Source of the DNA: Pseudomonas sp. 7SR1
GTDB taxonomy: Bacteria; Pseudomonadota; Gammaproteobacteria; Pseudomonadales; Pseudomonadaceae
Length of the DNA stretch: 64,000 nt
Direction: 5' to 3'
Assembly: GCF_900156465.1 (NCBI RefSeq)
Contig: NZ_LT707064.1
Location: 1,834,001 to 1,898,000 of the forward strand
Of the stretch, positions 8,334 through 18,460 are shown in pieces. Every line of letters starts with the position of its first letter. Within the stretch, counting starts at the first letter, position 1. The notes beneath the pieces were generated by a model. The model saw nothing but the letters and a program-made list of their open reading frames with translations. It made no database searches and was not told where the DNA came from. The translations under genes and the position numbers were made by a program.

Positions 8334-9728
8334 TTAAGGTTGCTTGAGGCTGGCGATGGCGGTCGGGTTGGCGCTCGGGATCACCCGGGCGGCCAGGCCA
8401 CCGGCGAAGACCTGATTGCCCACGGCCCGCAGGCTGACCACTTGGTAACGCTGGTCGACCATCACCTTGACCACCGAGCCGCCTGTGGCGTTGGGCAGGG
8501 TGACTTCGTGCTCGCCTTTCTTGAGGCGCAGGCGTACCACTTGGGTGTAGTCCGGCAGGGTGCGCCAGGTCCGGGTGTCTGCGCCTTCGAGCACGGCCGA
8601 GGTGAGGCCTACGGCCAGGCCGGCCAGTGGGTTGGTTTCGTTGATCTGTTTCTGCGCTACGCCACGGGTGATGGCGCGCACGGTGGTGCGCAGGATGATG
8701 CCCGGCATGTCATCGCGCAGGGCGCGGCGGGACATGGCGGTGGTGCTGTTGAGTTGGGTCAGGTCCAACTGGCGGCCATCGACGCCGATCTGGGCGAAGG
8801 TGGCGGTGGAGGTGTCGGGCTTGATCACCGGGAACGACAATGGCGTGATGACGACATTGCCGCTGATGGGCAGGGGCAGGGGGATGCGGATCGAATCACG
8901 GGCCGGCGCCAGGCCGCTCTGCACCACGATCAGGACGTCGCTGTCATCGTTCTTTGCGGCAGGCTTGTCGAGGTTGAGCAGTGCCTGTTCCAGCAGCGGG
9001 GTATTGGGACGCAGCTCGGCGGCCTTGCGATAACCCGGTGCGGCCAGGTTTTTCTCGCCCAGGGCCTCATAGACGAAACCGGCCAGATAATGGCTGAATG
9101 CGCTCTGATAACTGTTCTTGAGGCCGACCACTTCCGGCGCGTCGAGGCTGGCCACCGGATAGCCCTGCAGGTCCTTGTACTCGGTCCTGACCCCTTGCTG
9201 CTCGGCCTCTTCTTCGCGCTTGAGGTACTGCTTGTCCCGCAGGTCGGCGATCACCGCTTCGCGTTCGTGGGTTTTCTTGATCTGGGTCCGGGCGCCATCG
9301 AAGTCGTTCACGGCGAGCAGGTTCAGGGCCATCTGCGTGGTCAGCATGACCTTTTCGTAGTCATAACCCTCATAGCGCCGGACCTTGTCGTTGACCAGGA
9401 AGCTGGCGAACTGGGCGGCATACCTGGCGGTGTCCAGCTTGACCGCGTCTTCCCACTGGCCGACCTGCTGGTCCGCGCTGGTCCAGGCCGTCTGGCTGCC
9501 GGACAGATCGCCCTTGGCCCGCAGCAGCTCCCCTTTTTCGAAGTAGTACAGCAGGTCCTTGTCCTTGCTGTTGTTCTTTTCCAGCAGGGTCAGGGCCGCA
9601 TCGACGTTGCCGGAGGCGAGCTGTTGGTTGGTCTGGGCCAGTTCGCTGTCGTAATTACGGAAAACCGAACAGCCGGACAGCAAGGTGATCGCACCGAGAG
9701 CGACCGAGAAAACGGCACGGGAGGCCAT
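8334..9728 (-). CDS. COG3014 family lipoprotein, first gene of the lpoB operon
   Basis: 464 residues from ATG 9728, placed 9 bases after AGGGA; an ATG two codons upstream sits too close to that site. A lipobox LLSGC follows a short signal peptide. Residues 25-250 are TPR-like helical repeats (LAQTNQQLASGNVDAALTLLEKN, LLYYFEKGELLRAKGDLSG, GYRKAAELRPNTPLLEQALLNL). The C-terminal half is beta-rich, including GEHEVTLPNATG. COG3014 proteins have no settled function. The position, heading an operon with ycfL and lpoB, suggests a scaffold in peptidoglycan synthesis or envelope assembly; that is inference. Confidence 0.78.
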   Translation of the reverse strand: MASRAVFSVALGAITLLSGCSVFRNYDSELAQTNQQLASGNVDAALTLLEKNNSKDKDLLYYFEKGELLRAKGDLSGSQTAWTSADQQVGQWEDAVKLDTARYAAQFASFLVNDKVRRYEGYDYEKVMLTTQMALNLLAVNDFDGARTQIKKTHEREAVIADLRDKQYLKREEEAEQQGVRTEYKDLQGYPVASLDAPEVVGLKNSYQSAFSHYLAGFVYEALGEKNLAAPGYRKAAELRPNTPLLEQALLNLDKPAAKNDDSDVLIVVQSGLAPARDSIRIPLPLPISGNVVITPLSFPVIKPDTSTATFAQIGVDGRQLDLTQLNSTTAMSRRALRDDMPGIILRTTVRAITRGVAQKQINETNPLAGLAVGLTSAVLEGADTRTWRTLPDYTQVVRLRLKKGEHEVTLPNATGGSVVKVMVDQRYQVVSLRAVGNQVFAGGLAARVIPSANPTAIASLKQP

Positions 9729-9861
9729 GAACATTCTTCCCTGAGGTATCAGCCAGGTGTGCGGGTCGGGCTGGGGCGATCCACGGACATGCGTCGGAAC
9801 GCTGTCGGTTCCTCGCATTCGGAGGAGCTTTTTTTGCCTCGGACATCGAGAAGGCGGCGGG

Positions 9862-9889
9862 ATTATAAACATGGCCGTTGGCTATGTAA
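9862..9889 (-). promoter_or_regulatory. Sigma-70 type promoter of the COG3014-ycfL-lpoB operon
   Basis: On the minus strand TTACAT (9889-9884) is followed after 16 bases by TATAAT (9867-9862), a good -35/-10 pair. It would give a 5' leader of about 125 bases before ATG 9728. No other strong promoter is visible between this operon and the divergent FTR1 gene. Confidence 0.55.
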
Positions 9890-10041
9890 TGGCTTTTCAA
9901 TTCCTAAATGCCGTTTTTGTGACATCACTTCCAAAGCATGAAGATCCGATGAAAAAGCACCTGCGGAGCATATCGGCGCTTGAGTCGAAGGCTGTGGACG
10001 TGAACAATGTGTTACTTCTTATTTCCAACTGAGAATTGTTG

Positions 10042-11940
10042 ATGATTGCCCCGCTTCGTTTTCTGGGCTGGCTTGCGCTACCGTTGCTGGCCCTGTGTAG
10101 CCCCCATTTGCTGGCCGATACCCTTGAAGGCGCCCCACAGGCGCTGCATCTGCTGGATTACATCGGTGCGGATTACCCGGCGACAGTGGAGGCGGGGAAG
10201 GTCATCGACGAGTCCGAATACCGCGAACAACTGGAATTCATCCAGGTGCTGGAGGGGCTGGTCGTTGCGCTGCCGGCCAAGCCGGAAAAGGCCGAGCTGA
10301 CACAGGGCATCGGCGCCCTGCGTAACGCGATCAGCCAACGCCAGGATGGCGCCGAGGTGGCCCGAATGGCCCGCCAGATGGGGGCCCGGCTGGCGGTGGC
10401 CTATGAGGTCAGCCAGGCACCGGTCATCACCCCGGACCCTGCTCGCGGGGCATCGCTGTACGCTCAGAACTGCTCGGTTTGCCATGGCGACAGCGGCGCT
10501 GGCGATGGCCCTGCCGGTGTCGGCCTGGAGCCGCCGCCCGCCAACCTGCGCGACAGCAAACGACTGGACAACCTTAGCCTCTATGCCATCTACAGCACCC
10601 TCGGCCTGGGCGTCGAAGGCACCGACATGCCGGCATTCGCCGACCAGCTCGACGACCGTCAGCGCTGGGACCTGGCGACCTACATCGCCAGCTTCAGTGC
10701 CGATCCTGCCGCCGCGAAGGGCGAGCAGACCTTCAATCTCGCCGACCTGGCTCGCCAGACGCCGGCCGAAGTCCTGGCGACGCAAGGCCCGGCCGCTGCG
10801 GCCACCTTCCGCGCCCAGCGTGCCCAGCCGCCTCAGGTCCAGCGCGGCCCGGCGCAATTGCTCGATTACACTGCCGCCACCCTGGATAAAAGCATCGCGG
10901 CGTACCGTGCCGGTGAGCATGACCAGGCTTACGATCTGTCGGTAGCCGCCTATCTGGAAGGTTTCGAGCTGGTGGAGAGCTCGCTGGATAACGTGGATGC
11001 AAACGTGCGCAAGGATACGGAAAAAGCCTTGATGGCCTACCGTCAGTCCTTGCAGGACGGCCTGCCGGTGGAGCAGGCCGAGCAGCGCCTGGCGGCGGCG
11101 AAGGCCAAGCTGGAGGAATCCGCGGGCTTGCTGGGCGGCGATGGCCTGAGCTGGTCGCTGAGCTACATTTCCGGCCTGCTGATCCTGTTGCGCGAGGGGT
11201 TGGAAGCGATCCTGGTGCTGGCGGCGATCCTGGCGTTCCTGCGCAATACCGGCCAGCAATCGGCGGTTCGCAGCGTCAACGTCGGTTGGGGGCTGGCGCT
11301 GCTGGCCGGCCTGGCGACCTGGGGCCTGGCTGCCTATGTGATCGACGTCAGCGGCGCCCAGCGTGAGCTGCTCGAGGGCGCAACGGCCCTGTTCGCCAGC
11401 GTGATGGTGCTGTGGCTGGGTGTGTGGATGCACGACCGGCGTCACGCCGCGGCCTGGCAGGACTACATCAAGAGCAGCCTGGTCGGCGGTGGTGGCCGTT
11501 TCGGCTTTGCCATCCTGGCGTTTTTCTCGGTTTATCGCGAGCTGTTCGAAGTGATCCTGTTCTACGAGACCCTGTGGCTGCAGGCTGGCCCTGCCGGGCA
11601 TGACGCCGTGCTGGCGGGTGGCGCGACGGCTCTGGTACTACTGGTGGGGCTGGCCTGGGTGATCCTGCGCGGTTCGGCGCGCTTGCCGCTGGCGCTGTTC
11701 TTCAGCATCAACGCGGCGTTGCTGTGCGCCTTGTCGGTGGTGTTCGCCGGCCATGGCGTGAAGGCCCTGCAGGAGGCCGGCATCTTCGGAACTCGTCCGG
11801 TGGCGTTCTTTGACTTCGACTGGCTGGGCATTCACGCCGATGCCTATTCGTTGGCGGCCCAGGTGATCGCGATCGTGGCGATTGTCGTGTTGTATGGACG
11901 CAGTTGGGTGGCGGAGAAGCGGCGGGTTCAGGCGTCCTGA
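10042..11940 (+). CDS. Cytochrome c / FTR1-family iron permease fusion
   Basis: 632 residues from ATG 10042 (a TTG at 10036 is an alternative). A signal peptide ends near HLLA. The periplasmic part carries a class I cytochrome c with heme site CSVCH at about 144-148 and distal Met in the TDMPAF block. The C-terminal 260 residues form the seven-helix FTR1 permease with the two iron-binding REXXE motifs, REGLE at 384-388 and RELFE at 499-503. It should take up ferrous iron with oxidation at the membrane, the heme domain plausibly replacing the separate oxidase of Efe/Ftr systems. It is a single gene, divergent from the lpoB operon. No strong Fur box is evident upstream. Confidence 0.87.
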   Translation: MIAPLRFLGWLALPLLALCSPHLLADTLEGAPQALHLLDYIGADYPATVEAGKVIDESEYREQLEFIQVLEGLVVALPAKPEKAELTQGIGALRNAISQRQDGAEVARMARQMGARLAVAYEVSQAPVITPDPARGASLYAQNCSVCHGDSGAGDGPAGVGLEPPPANLRDSKRLDNLSLYAIYSTLGLGVEGTDMPAFADQLDDRQRWDLATYIASFSADPAAAKGEQTFNLADLARQTPAEVLATQGPAAAATFRAQRAQPPQVQRGPAQLLDYTAATLDKSIAAYRAGEHDQAYDLSVAAYLEGFELVESSLDNVDANVRKDTEKALMAYRQSLQDGLPVEQAEQRLAAAKAKLEESAGLLGGDGLSWSLSYISGLLILLREGLEAILVLAAILAFLRNTGQQSAVRSVNVGWGLALLAGLATWGLAAYVIDVSGAQRELLEGATALFASVMVLWLGVWMHDRRHAAAWQDYIKSSLVGGGGRFGFAILAFFSVYRELFEVILFYETLWLQAGPAGHDAVLAGGATALVLLVGLAWVILRGSARLPLALFFSINAALLCALSVVFAGHGVKALQEAGIFGTRPVAFFDFDWLGIHADAYSLAAQVIAIVAIVVLYGRSWVAEKRRVQAS

Positions 11941-11962
11941 CGGACTGCCCGTTCGGTTCGCT

Positions 11963-11988
11963 GCGGGAGCGAGTCGGCTCGCCCCCGC
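11963..11988. terminator. GC-rich hairpin between convergent genes
   Basis: GCGGG-a-GCGAG, loop TCGG, then CTCGC-c-CCCGC. It lies between the FTR1 stop (11940) and the elbB stop (11996). There is no long T-run, so it may be a weak terminator or a degenerate REP (it contains the GGGAGCGAG core of the 20049-20136 family). Confidence 0.45.
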
Positions 11989-11995
11989 GGCGGTT

Positions 11996-12664
11996 TCAGA
12001 TGTCGTTCTCGTGGGTCAGTTCCAGCACGCGGTCCACCAGTTTATTGATGCCTGAGGCCGCTTCGCTGATGTTCTGCGCCAGCATGTAGGCCGGGGTACT
12101 CACCAGTTTGCGCGCAGTGTCTTCGACGATGTCGGTGACGGCGCAGTCTTCGTGGGAGCCCCCCATCTTGGTCACCGCCGCCGCTGTGTCGACATCCGTG
12201 CCGATGGTGCAGGTTACGCCGGGGCCGTAGATCTTCGCGGCCAGCGCCGGGGAAATGCAGATCAGTCCTACCGGCTTGCCGGCCTCGGCGAAGGCTTCGG
12301 TCAGCTCCAGGACTTGCGGTTGCACCGTGCAACCGGCCCCTTCGACGGCAAAGTTGGACAGGTTTTTCGCCGAGCCGAAGCCCCCGGGAATAATCAGGGC
12401 ATCGAAGTCCTCGACCCTGGCTTCGCGCAGGTCCTTCACGTTGCCCCGGGCGATCCGGGCCGACTCCACCAGCACGTTGCGGCTTTCGGGCATTTCCTCG
12501 CCGGTCAGGTGATTGATCACATGCAACTGGGCGATATTGGGGGCGAAGCACTGCACTTGCGCGCCGCGCTGATCAAGGCGCAGCAAGGTGATCACGCTTT
12601 CGTGGATCTCGGCGCCGTCGTACACGCCACAGCCGGAAAGGATCACTGCAACTTTTTTGCTCAT
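11996..12664 (-). CDS. elbB: ElbB, DJ-1/PfpI-family glyoxalase-like protein
   Basis: 222 residues, the full length of ElbB (formerly isoprenoid biosynthesis protein; shows glyoxalase III activity in E. coli). The glutaminase-like fold is visible: VAVILSGCGVYDGAEIHE, LIIPGGFGSAKNLSNFA, and the nucleophile elbow PVGLICISPAL with its Cys. Cytoplasmic, no signal peptide. It would detoxify small alpha-oxoaldehydes; the older link to isoprenoid synthesis is weak. GGAG 8-11 bases upstream supports ATG 12664. Single gene, convergent with the FTR1 gene. Confidence 0.92.
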   Translation of the reverse strand: MSKKVAVILSGCGVYDGAEIHESVITLLRLDQRGAQVQCFAPNIAQLHVINHLTGEEMPESRNVLVESARIARGNVKDLREARVEDFDALIIPGGFGSAKNLSNFAVEGAGCTVQPQVLELTEAFAEAGKPVGLICISPALAAKIYGPGVTCTIGTDVDTAAAVTKMGGSHEDCAVTDIVEDTARKLVSTPAYMLAQNISEAASGINKLVDRVLELTHENDI

Positions 12665-12787
12665 GGGCTTTTCTCCAGATTCATGGCGTTAAATGTCCAC
12701 TAATTTGTCACTCGTTGCCATAGGGTTCTCGGGCGGCTACACCTAATCTGCCGACTATCTCCTTGCCTCGCGTGCCCGGGTCGCGTC

Positions 12788-14023
12788 ATGAATTTCATTC
12801 TGTATGCCGTGCCGTTCTTCTTCGTCCTGATAGCCGTCGAGCTGCTGGCCGACCGTTGGCGTGGCGTGAGCCACTACCGGGTCGCCGACGCGATCAACAG
12901 CCTGAGCACCGGCGTGCTGTCCACCACTACCGGCCTGCTGACCAAGGGCGTGGGATTGGTGACCTATGCCTTCGCCCTGGAGCACCTGGCCATTGTGCGG
13001 TTGCCTGCCGACCAGACCTGGGTCTGGGTGCTGGCCTTCGTGTTCTACGATTTCTGCTACTACTGGCTGCACCGCATGGGGCATGAACGCAATATCCTCT
13101 GGGCCGCTCATTCTGTGCATCACCAGAGCGAGGACTACAACCTCTCCACCGCCTTGCGCCAGACCAGCACGGGCTTTGTGTTGAGTTGGATTTTCTACTT
13201 GCCGCTGGCGGTGCTGGGCGTGCCGCTGGTGGTGTTCGTCAGCGTCGCGGCGTTGAATCTGTTGTATCAGTTCTGGGTTCATACCCAGCACATTCCCAAG
13301 CTCGGTTGGCTGGAGTGGTGCTTCGTTACGCCGTCCAATCATCGTGCCCACCATGCGCAGAACCTTCTCTATATGGATCGCAACTACGGAGGGGTGTTCA
13401 TTATTTGGGACCGTCTGTTCGGCACCTTCCAGGAAGAAGACGATAACGAGCCGGTGATCTTTGGCGTGACCACGCCGCTGGCGAGCTGGAATCCGCTGTG
13501 GGCCAACCTGCAGTTCTACGCACAATTGTGGACGGATGCCCGGCGGGCAGAGCATGGGTGGGACAAGCTGCGCATCTGGTTCATGCCCACAGGCTGGAGG
13601 CCGGCGGACGTCGCGGCCAGGTACCCGCTGAACAAGCCGGACCTGAGCCGTTTCCGCAAGTTCGACGTACCGCTGGACAGGCGCCAGCAGTGGTATGTGG
13701 CGCTGCAGTTCTGTGTCTACATAGCGCTGGGCAGTTATCTGATGAACCTGGAGAACAGCCTGCCGGTCGCCGCCCTGGTGCTGGGCTGGGGGACGGTTGC
13801 GTTCGGGATCTTCGTGTTGGGCGTGGCCCTGGAGGATCGGCCGTGGGCGCGGCGGCTGGAACTGTTGCGCCTGGCTTCGAACCTGCCCCTGGTGTGGCTG
13901 GCGCCCTTGGTCGGATTATGGCCAGCCAGCCCGGTGGCTTGGGTCGGCTTGCTCTGCTACAGCCTGCTCAGCTGCATCGGCCTTTACTGCTGCCGCCATC
14001 GCCTCACTCGTTGGGCGTCGTAG
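12788..14023 (+). CDS. Sterol desaturase / fatty acid hydroxylase family protein
   Basis: 411 residues, integral membrane with at least seven hydrophobic segments. The di-iron His clusters of the family are all present: HRMGHE (near 97), HSVHHQSE (near 111) and NHRAHHAQN (near 184). These enzymes hydroxylate or desaturate lipids using O2 and a di-iron centre; bacterial substrates are mostly unknown, with ornithine lipids or fatty acids as candidates. The C-terminal third (from about 290) holds four more helices beyond the catalytic domain. The Shine-Dalgarno site is weak. It ends inside the 3' end of the DedA gene, a 20-base convergent overlap. Confidence 0.85.
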   Translation: MNFILYAVPFFFVLIAVELLADRWRGVSHYRVADAINSLSTGVLSTTTGLLTKGVGLVTYAFALEHLAIVRLPADQTWVWVLAFVFYDFCYYWLHRMGHERNILWAAHSVHHQSEDYNLSTALRQTSTGFVLSWIFYLPLAVLGVPLVVFVSVAALNLLYQFWVHTQHIPKLGWLEWCFVTPSNHRAHHAQNLLYMDRNYGGVFIIWDRLFGTFQEEDDNEPVIFGVTTPLASWNPLWANLQFYAQLWTDARRAEHGWDKLRIWFMPTGWRPADVAARYPLNKPDLSRFRKFDVPLDRRQQWYVALQFCVYIALGSYLMNLENSLPVAALVLGWGTVAFGIFVLGVALEDRPWARRLELLRLASNLPLVWLAPLVGLWPASPVAWVGLLCYSLLSCIGLYCCRHRLTRWAS

Positions 14024-14627
14024 GTTCGCCTGGCCTGGCTTGCTCCAGCCGCTCGGCTTCGAGGGTCTTGCGAGCCAGGCGTGCATTCTTGATACGGCGT
14101 CGCAACCACAGGCACAGGCCCAGCACCAGCAGTGCGCCAAGTACCCACAGTTCATATTTCTTGATGCTGCCCAGCATGCCTTCGAGGACCGCGCCGAAGT
14201 GATAAGCGGCGGCGGCCAGCGCCGTGGCCCAGATGGCTGCGCCAATGCCATTGAGCAAGAGGTAGCGGCCCGGCGGATAGCCCGAGAGGCCGATGGCCAC
14301 CGGCATGACCGTACGCAGCCCGTAGACGAAGCGGAAGCTCAGGACCCAGATGTCCGGATGCCGACGAATGTGCTCCAGGGCACGATCACCCATCAATTGC
14401 CAGCGGGGCTTGCGCGCCAATAGCTTGCGACCATGCTTGCGACCCAGGAAGTACCATAGCTGGTCGCCCGCGTAGCTGCCGCAGAACGCCACGACGACCA
14501 CCAGGTTGATGTCCATGTAGCCACGGAACGCCAGGAAGCCTGCGAGCACCAGGATGGTTTCACCTTCGAAGAACGTGCCGATGAACAGGGCCAGGTAGCC
14601 GAAGTCATTGAGAAATTGTTGGAGCAT
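14004..14627 (-). CDS. DedA family membrane protein
   Basis: 207 residues with four to five membrane segments. The DedA/VTT signature is clear: FEGETILVLAGFLAFRG, then FCGSYAGDQLWYFLGRKHGR and SFRFVYGLRTVMPVAIGLSG. DedA proteins act as flippases for undecaprenyl phosphate or phospholipids and support membrane potential and resistance to cationic peptides. The last 35 residues form a highly basic cytoplasmic tail, which overlaps the end of the convergent hydroxylase gene by 20 bases. It is transcribed away from hemB, and the 357-base gap to hemB contains a Pho-type promoter for hemB. Confidence 0.9.
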   Translation of the reverse strand: MLQQFLNDFGYLALFIGTFFEGETILVLAGFLAFRGYMDINLVVVVAFCGSYAGDQLWYFLGRKHGRKLLARKPRWQLMGDRALEHIRRHPDIWVLSFRFVYGLRTVMPVAIGLSGYPPGRYLLLNGIGAAIWATALAAAAYHFGAVLEGMLGSIKKYELWVLGALLVLGLCLWLRRRIKNARLARKTLEAERLEQARPGEPTTPNE

Positions 14628-14789
14628 TGTCTGGGTGCTGGCGAAATGAACGCGCAGCCTAACCCTTCAGACACATTCAGGAAAGTATCGAAATGTGTCT
14701 CGACGTGAACAATTCCTACAACGACAATAACTGCGACGACAGGTCACAGTTGCGCAAGTGCTGCTCCTGGGTCGCAATGTTCCTGCTGA

Positions 14790-15998
<1,209 letters not shown>

Positions 15999-16015
15999 CC
16001 TCCCAGGAACTTGCG

Positions 16016-18238
16016 ATGAATACCGAAGGACTCACTGAAGTTGCCGTAAAAGACGCTCAACCCGTGGTCGAGCAGGTCGCCGAAACGCCGCCGGAGCTGG
16101 ACCCCGTTCCTGCGGTCGCCGCCGAGCCGGCTCCGACCCCGGCCCCGGCGATTGCGATCCCCAACCTGGATGACAGCAGCCTGTACATCCATCGTGAGCT
16201 GTCGCAACTGCAGTTCAACATCCGCGTGCTGGAACAGGCGCTGGACGAGTCCTATCCCTTGCTGGAGCGGCTGAAATTCCTGCTGATCTTCTCCAGCAAC
16301 CTGGACGAGTTCTTCGAAATCCGTGTGGCCGGCCTGAAGAAGCAGATCACTTTCGCCCGCGAGCAGGCCGGCGCTGACGGCCTGCAACCGCATCAGGCCC
16401 TGGCGCGCATCAGCGAGCTGGTCCACGGTCATGTCGACCGCCAGTACGCGATCCTCAACGACATCCTGTTGCCGGAGCTTGAAAAGCATCAGGTCCGCTT
16501 CATTCGTCGTCGCTACTGGACCACCAAACTCAAGACCTGGGTGCGCCGTTATTTCCGCGATGAGATCGCCCCGATCATCACGCCGATCGGCCTCGACCCG
16601 ACGCACCCGTTCCCGTTGCTGGTCAACAAGAGCCTGAACTTCATCGTCGAGCTGGAGGGCATCGACGCCTTCGGTCGCGATTCCGGCCTGGCGATCATTC
16701 CCGCGCCGCGCCTGCTGCCGCGCATCATCCGCGTGCCGGAAGATGTCGGTGGTCCCGGCGACAATTATGTATTCCTGTCCTCGATGATCCATGCTCACGC
16801 CGATGACCTGTTCCAGGGCATGAAGGTCAAGGGCTGCTACCAGTTCCGCCTGACGCGTAACGCGGACCTGTCGGTGGACACCGAGGACGTCGAAGACCTG
16901 GCGCGCGCCCTGCGTGGCGAGTTGTTCTCCCGCCGCTATGGCGATGCAGTCCGCCTGGAAGTGGCCGACACCTGCCCCAAGCACCTGTCCGACTACCTGC
17001 TCAAACAGTTCAACCTGCACGAGACCGAGCTGTATCAGGTCAATGGCCCGGTCAACCTGACCCGGCTGTTCAGCATTACCGGCCTGGACAGCCATCCGGA
17101 GCTGCAGTACTCGCCCTTCACACCGCAGATTCCGAAGCTGTTGCAAAACAGCGAGAACATTTTCAGCGTGATCAGCAAGCAGGACATCCTGCTGCTGCAC
17201 CCGTTCGAGTCGTTTACACCCGTGGTCGACCTGCTGCGCCAGGCCGCCAAGGACCCTCACGTCCTGGCGGTGCGCCAGACTCTGTACCGCAGCGGTGCCA
17301 ACTCGGAAATCGTCGATGCCCTGGTGGATGCGGCGCGCAACGGCAAGGAAGTCACGGCGGTGATCGAATTGCGGGCGCGTTTCGATGAAGAGTCCAACCT
17401 GCAGCTGGCCAGCCGTCTGCAAGCGGCCGGTGCGGTGGTGATCTACGGCGTGGTGGGTTTCAAGACCCACGCCAAGATGATGCTTATCCTGCGCCGTGAG
17501 GCCGGTGAGATCGTGCGTTACGCCCACCTGGGTACCGGCAACTACCACGCGGCTAACGCCCGCCTGTATACCGACTACAGCCTGCTGACCTCCGACGATG
17601 CCTTGTGCGAAGACGTGGGCAAGCTGTTCAGCCAGTTGATCGGCATGGGCAAGACCCTGCGCATGAAGAAGCTGCTGCATGCGCCGTTCACCCTGAAGAA
17701 GGGCATGCTCGACATGATCGCCCGGGAGACCCAGTTCGCCCTGGACGGCAAGCCGGCGCATATCATCGCCAAGTTCAACTCGCTGACCGATCCGAAAATC
17801 ATCCGTGCGCTGTACAAGGCCAGCCAGTCAGGCGTGCGCATCGACCTGGTGGTGCGTGGCATGTGCTGCCTGCGACCGGGTATTCCGGGGGTTTCCCATA
17901 ACATCCATGTGCGTTCGATCATCGGCCGCTTCCTGGAACACACGCGGGTGTTCTACTTCCTCAACGGCGGCGAGGAACAGATGTTCCTGTCCAGCGCCGA
18001 CTGGATGGAGCGCAACCTCGACAAGCGCGTCGAGACCTGCTTCCCGGTGGAAGGCAAGAAACTGATCCTGCGAGTGAAGAAAGAGCTGGAAAGCTATCTC
18101 ACCGACAATACCCACAGCTGGATCCTGCAATCGGATGGCCGGTACATCCGCAACACGCCGACCGGCAACCAGAACCCACGCAGCGCCCAGGCGACATTGC
18201 TGGAGCGCTTGAGCAGCCCGGTGCTGGCGGTTCGTTAA
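16016..18238 (+). CDS. ppk: Polyphosphate kinase 1
   Basis: 740 residues; polymerises the gamma-phosphate of ATP into polyphosphate at the inner membrane. Residues 1-55 are an Ala/Pro/Glu-rich extension beyond the core. The N-terminal domain begins at [18 protein letters not shown], and the two phospholipase-D-like catalytic domains carry His485 ([12 protein letters not shown], the autophosphorylated residue) and His642 ([12 protein letters not shown]). It follows hemB by 17 bases, probably read from the Pho-type promoter at 14912. It faces ppx, which degrades the polymer, across a REPIN. Confidence 0.97.
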   Translation: MNTEGLTEVAVKDAQPVVEQVAETPPELDPVPAVAAEPAPTPAPAIAIPNLDDSSLYIHRELSQLQFNIRVLEQALDESYPLLERLKFLLIFSSNLDEFFEIRVAGLKKQITFAREQAGADGLQPHQALARISELVHGHVDRQYAILNDILLPELEKHQVRFIRRRYWTTKLKTWVRRYFRDEIAPIITPIGLDPTHPFPLLVNKSLNFIVELEGIDAFGRDSGLAIIPAPRLLPRIIRVPEDVGGPGDNYVFLSSMIHAHADDLFQGMKVKGCYQFRLTRNADLSVDTEDVEDLARALRGELFSRRYGDAVRLEVADTCPKHLSDYLLKQFNLHETELYQVNGPVNLTRLFSITGLDSHPELQYSPFTPQIPKLLQNSENIFSVISKQDILLLHPFESFTPVVDLLRQAAKDPHVLAVRQTLYRSGANSEIVDALVDAARNGKEVTAVIELRARFDEESNLQLASRLQAAGAVVIYGVVGFKTHAKMMLILRREAGEIVRYAHLGTGNYHAANARLYTDYSLLTSDDALCEDVGKLFSQLIGMGKTLRMKKLLHAPFTLKKGMLDMIARETQFALDGKPAHIIAKFNSLTDPKIIRALYKASQSGVRIDLVVRGMCCLRPGIPGVSHNIHVRSIIGRFLEHTRVFYFLNGGEEQMFLSSADWMERNLDKRVETCFPVEGKKLILRVKKELESYLTDNTHSWILQSDGRYIRNTPTGNQNPRSAQATLLERLSSPVLAVR

Positions 18239-18276
18239 GGTCGGGGTGATGCAGTTCTGATGGTTAAGGGGTATCT

Positions 18277-18436
18277 GTGGCGAAGGATTCAGCGAAACGT
18301 CGCACCACCCCGCTGGGCTGCGAAGCAGCCCTGAAACCTGCCAGCCCGTTGTGTCAGGTTGATTACCTTCCCACTCTCTGGGGCCGCTTCGCGGCCCGGC
18401 GGGGCGGTGCGACGTTTCGCTAAATCCCCTCGCCAC
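18277..18436. repeat. Large REPIN between ppk and ppx
   Basis: Two inverted REP cores, GTGGCGAAGGATTCAGCG on the left and its diverged complement ending CCCCTCGCCAC on the right, each followed by AACGTCGCACC and its complement. Two inner hairpins (GGGCTGCGAAGCAGCCC and GGGCCGCTTCGCGGCCC) sit between. The whole 160-base unit folds back on itself and lies between convergent ppk and ppx, where it could block read-through and protect both 3' ends. Confidence 0.85.
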
Positions 18437-18460
18437 AATGGATCTGTGTTGTGGCGGGGC

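Noticed and set aside
9740-10032. Small gene in the COG3014-FTR1 gap
   Set aside because: Open frames exist but lack ribosome sites and cross the minus-strand promoter at 9862; nothing protein-like.
10030-10050. Fur box at the start of the FTR1 gene
   Set aside because: GAGAATTGTTGATGATT has only partial agreement with the consensus and overlaps the start codon.
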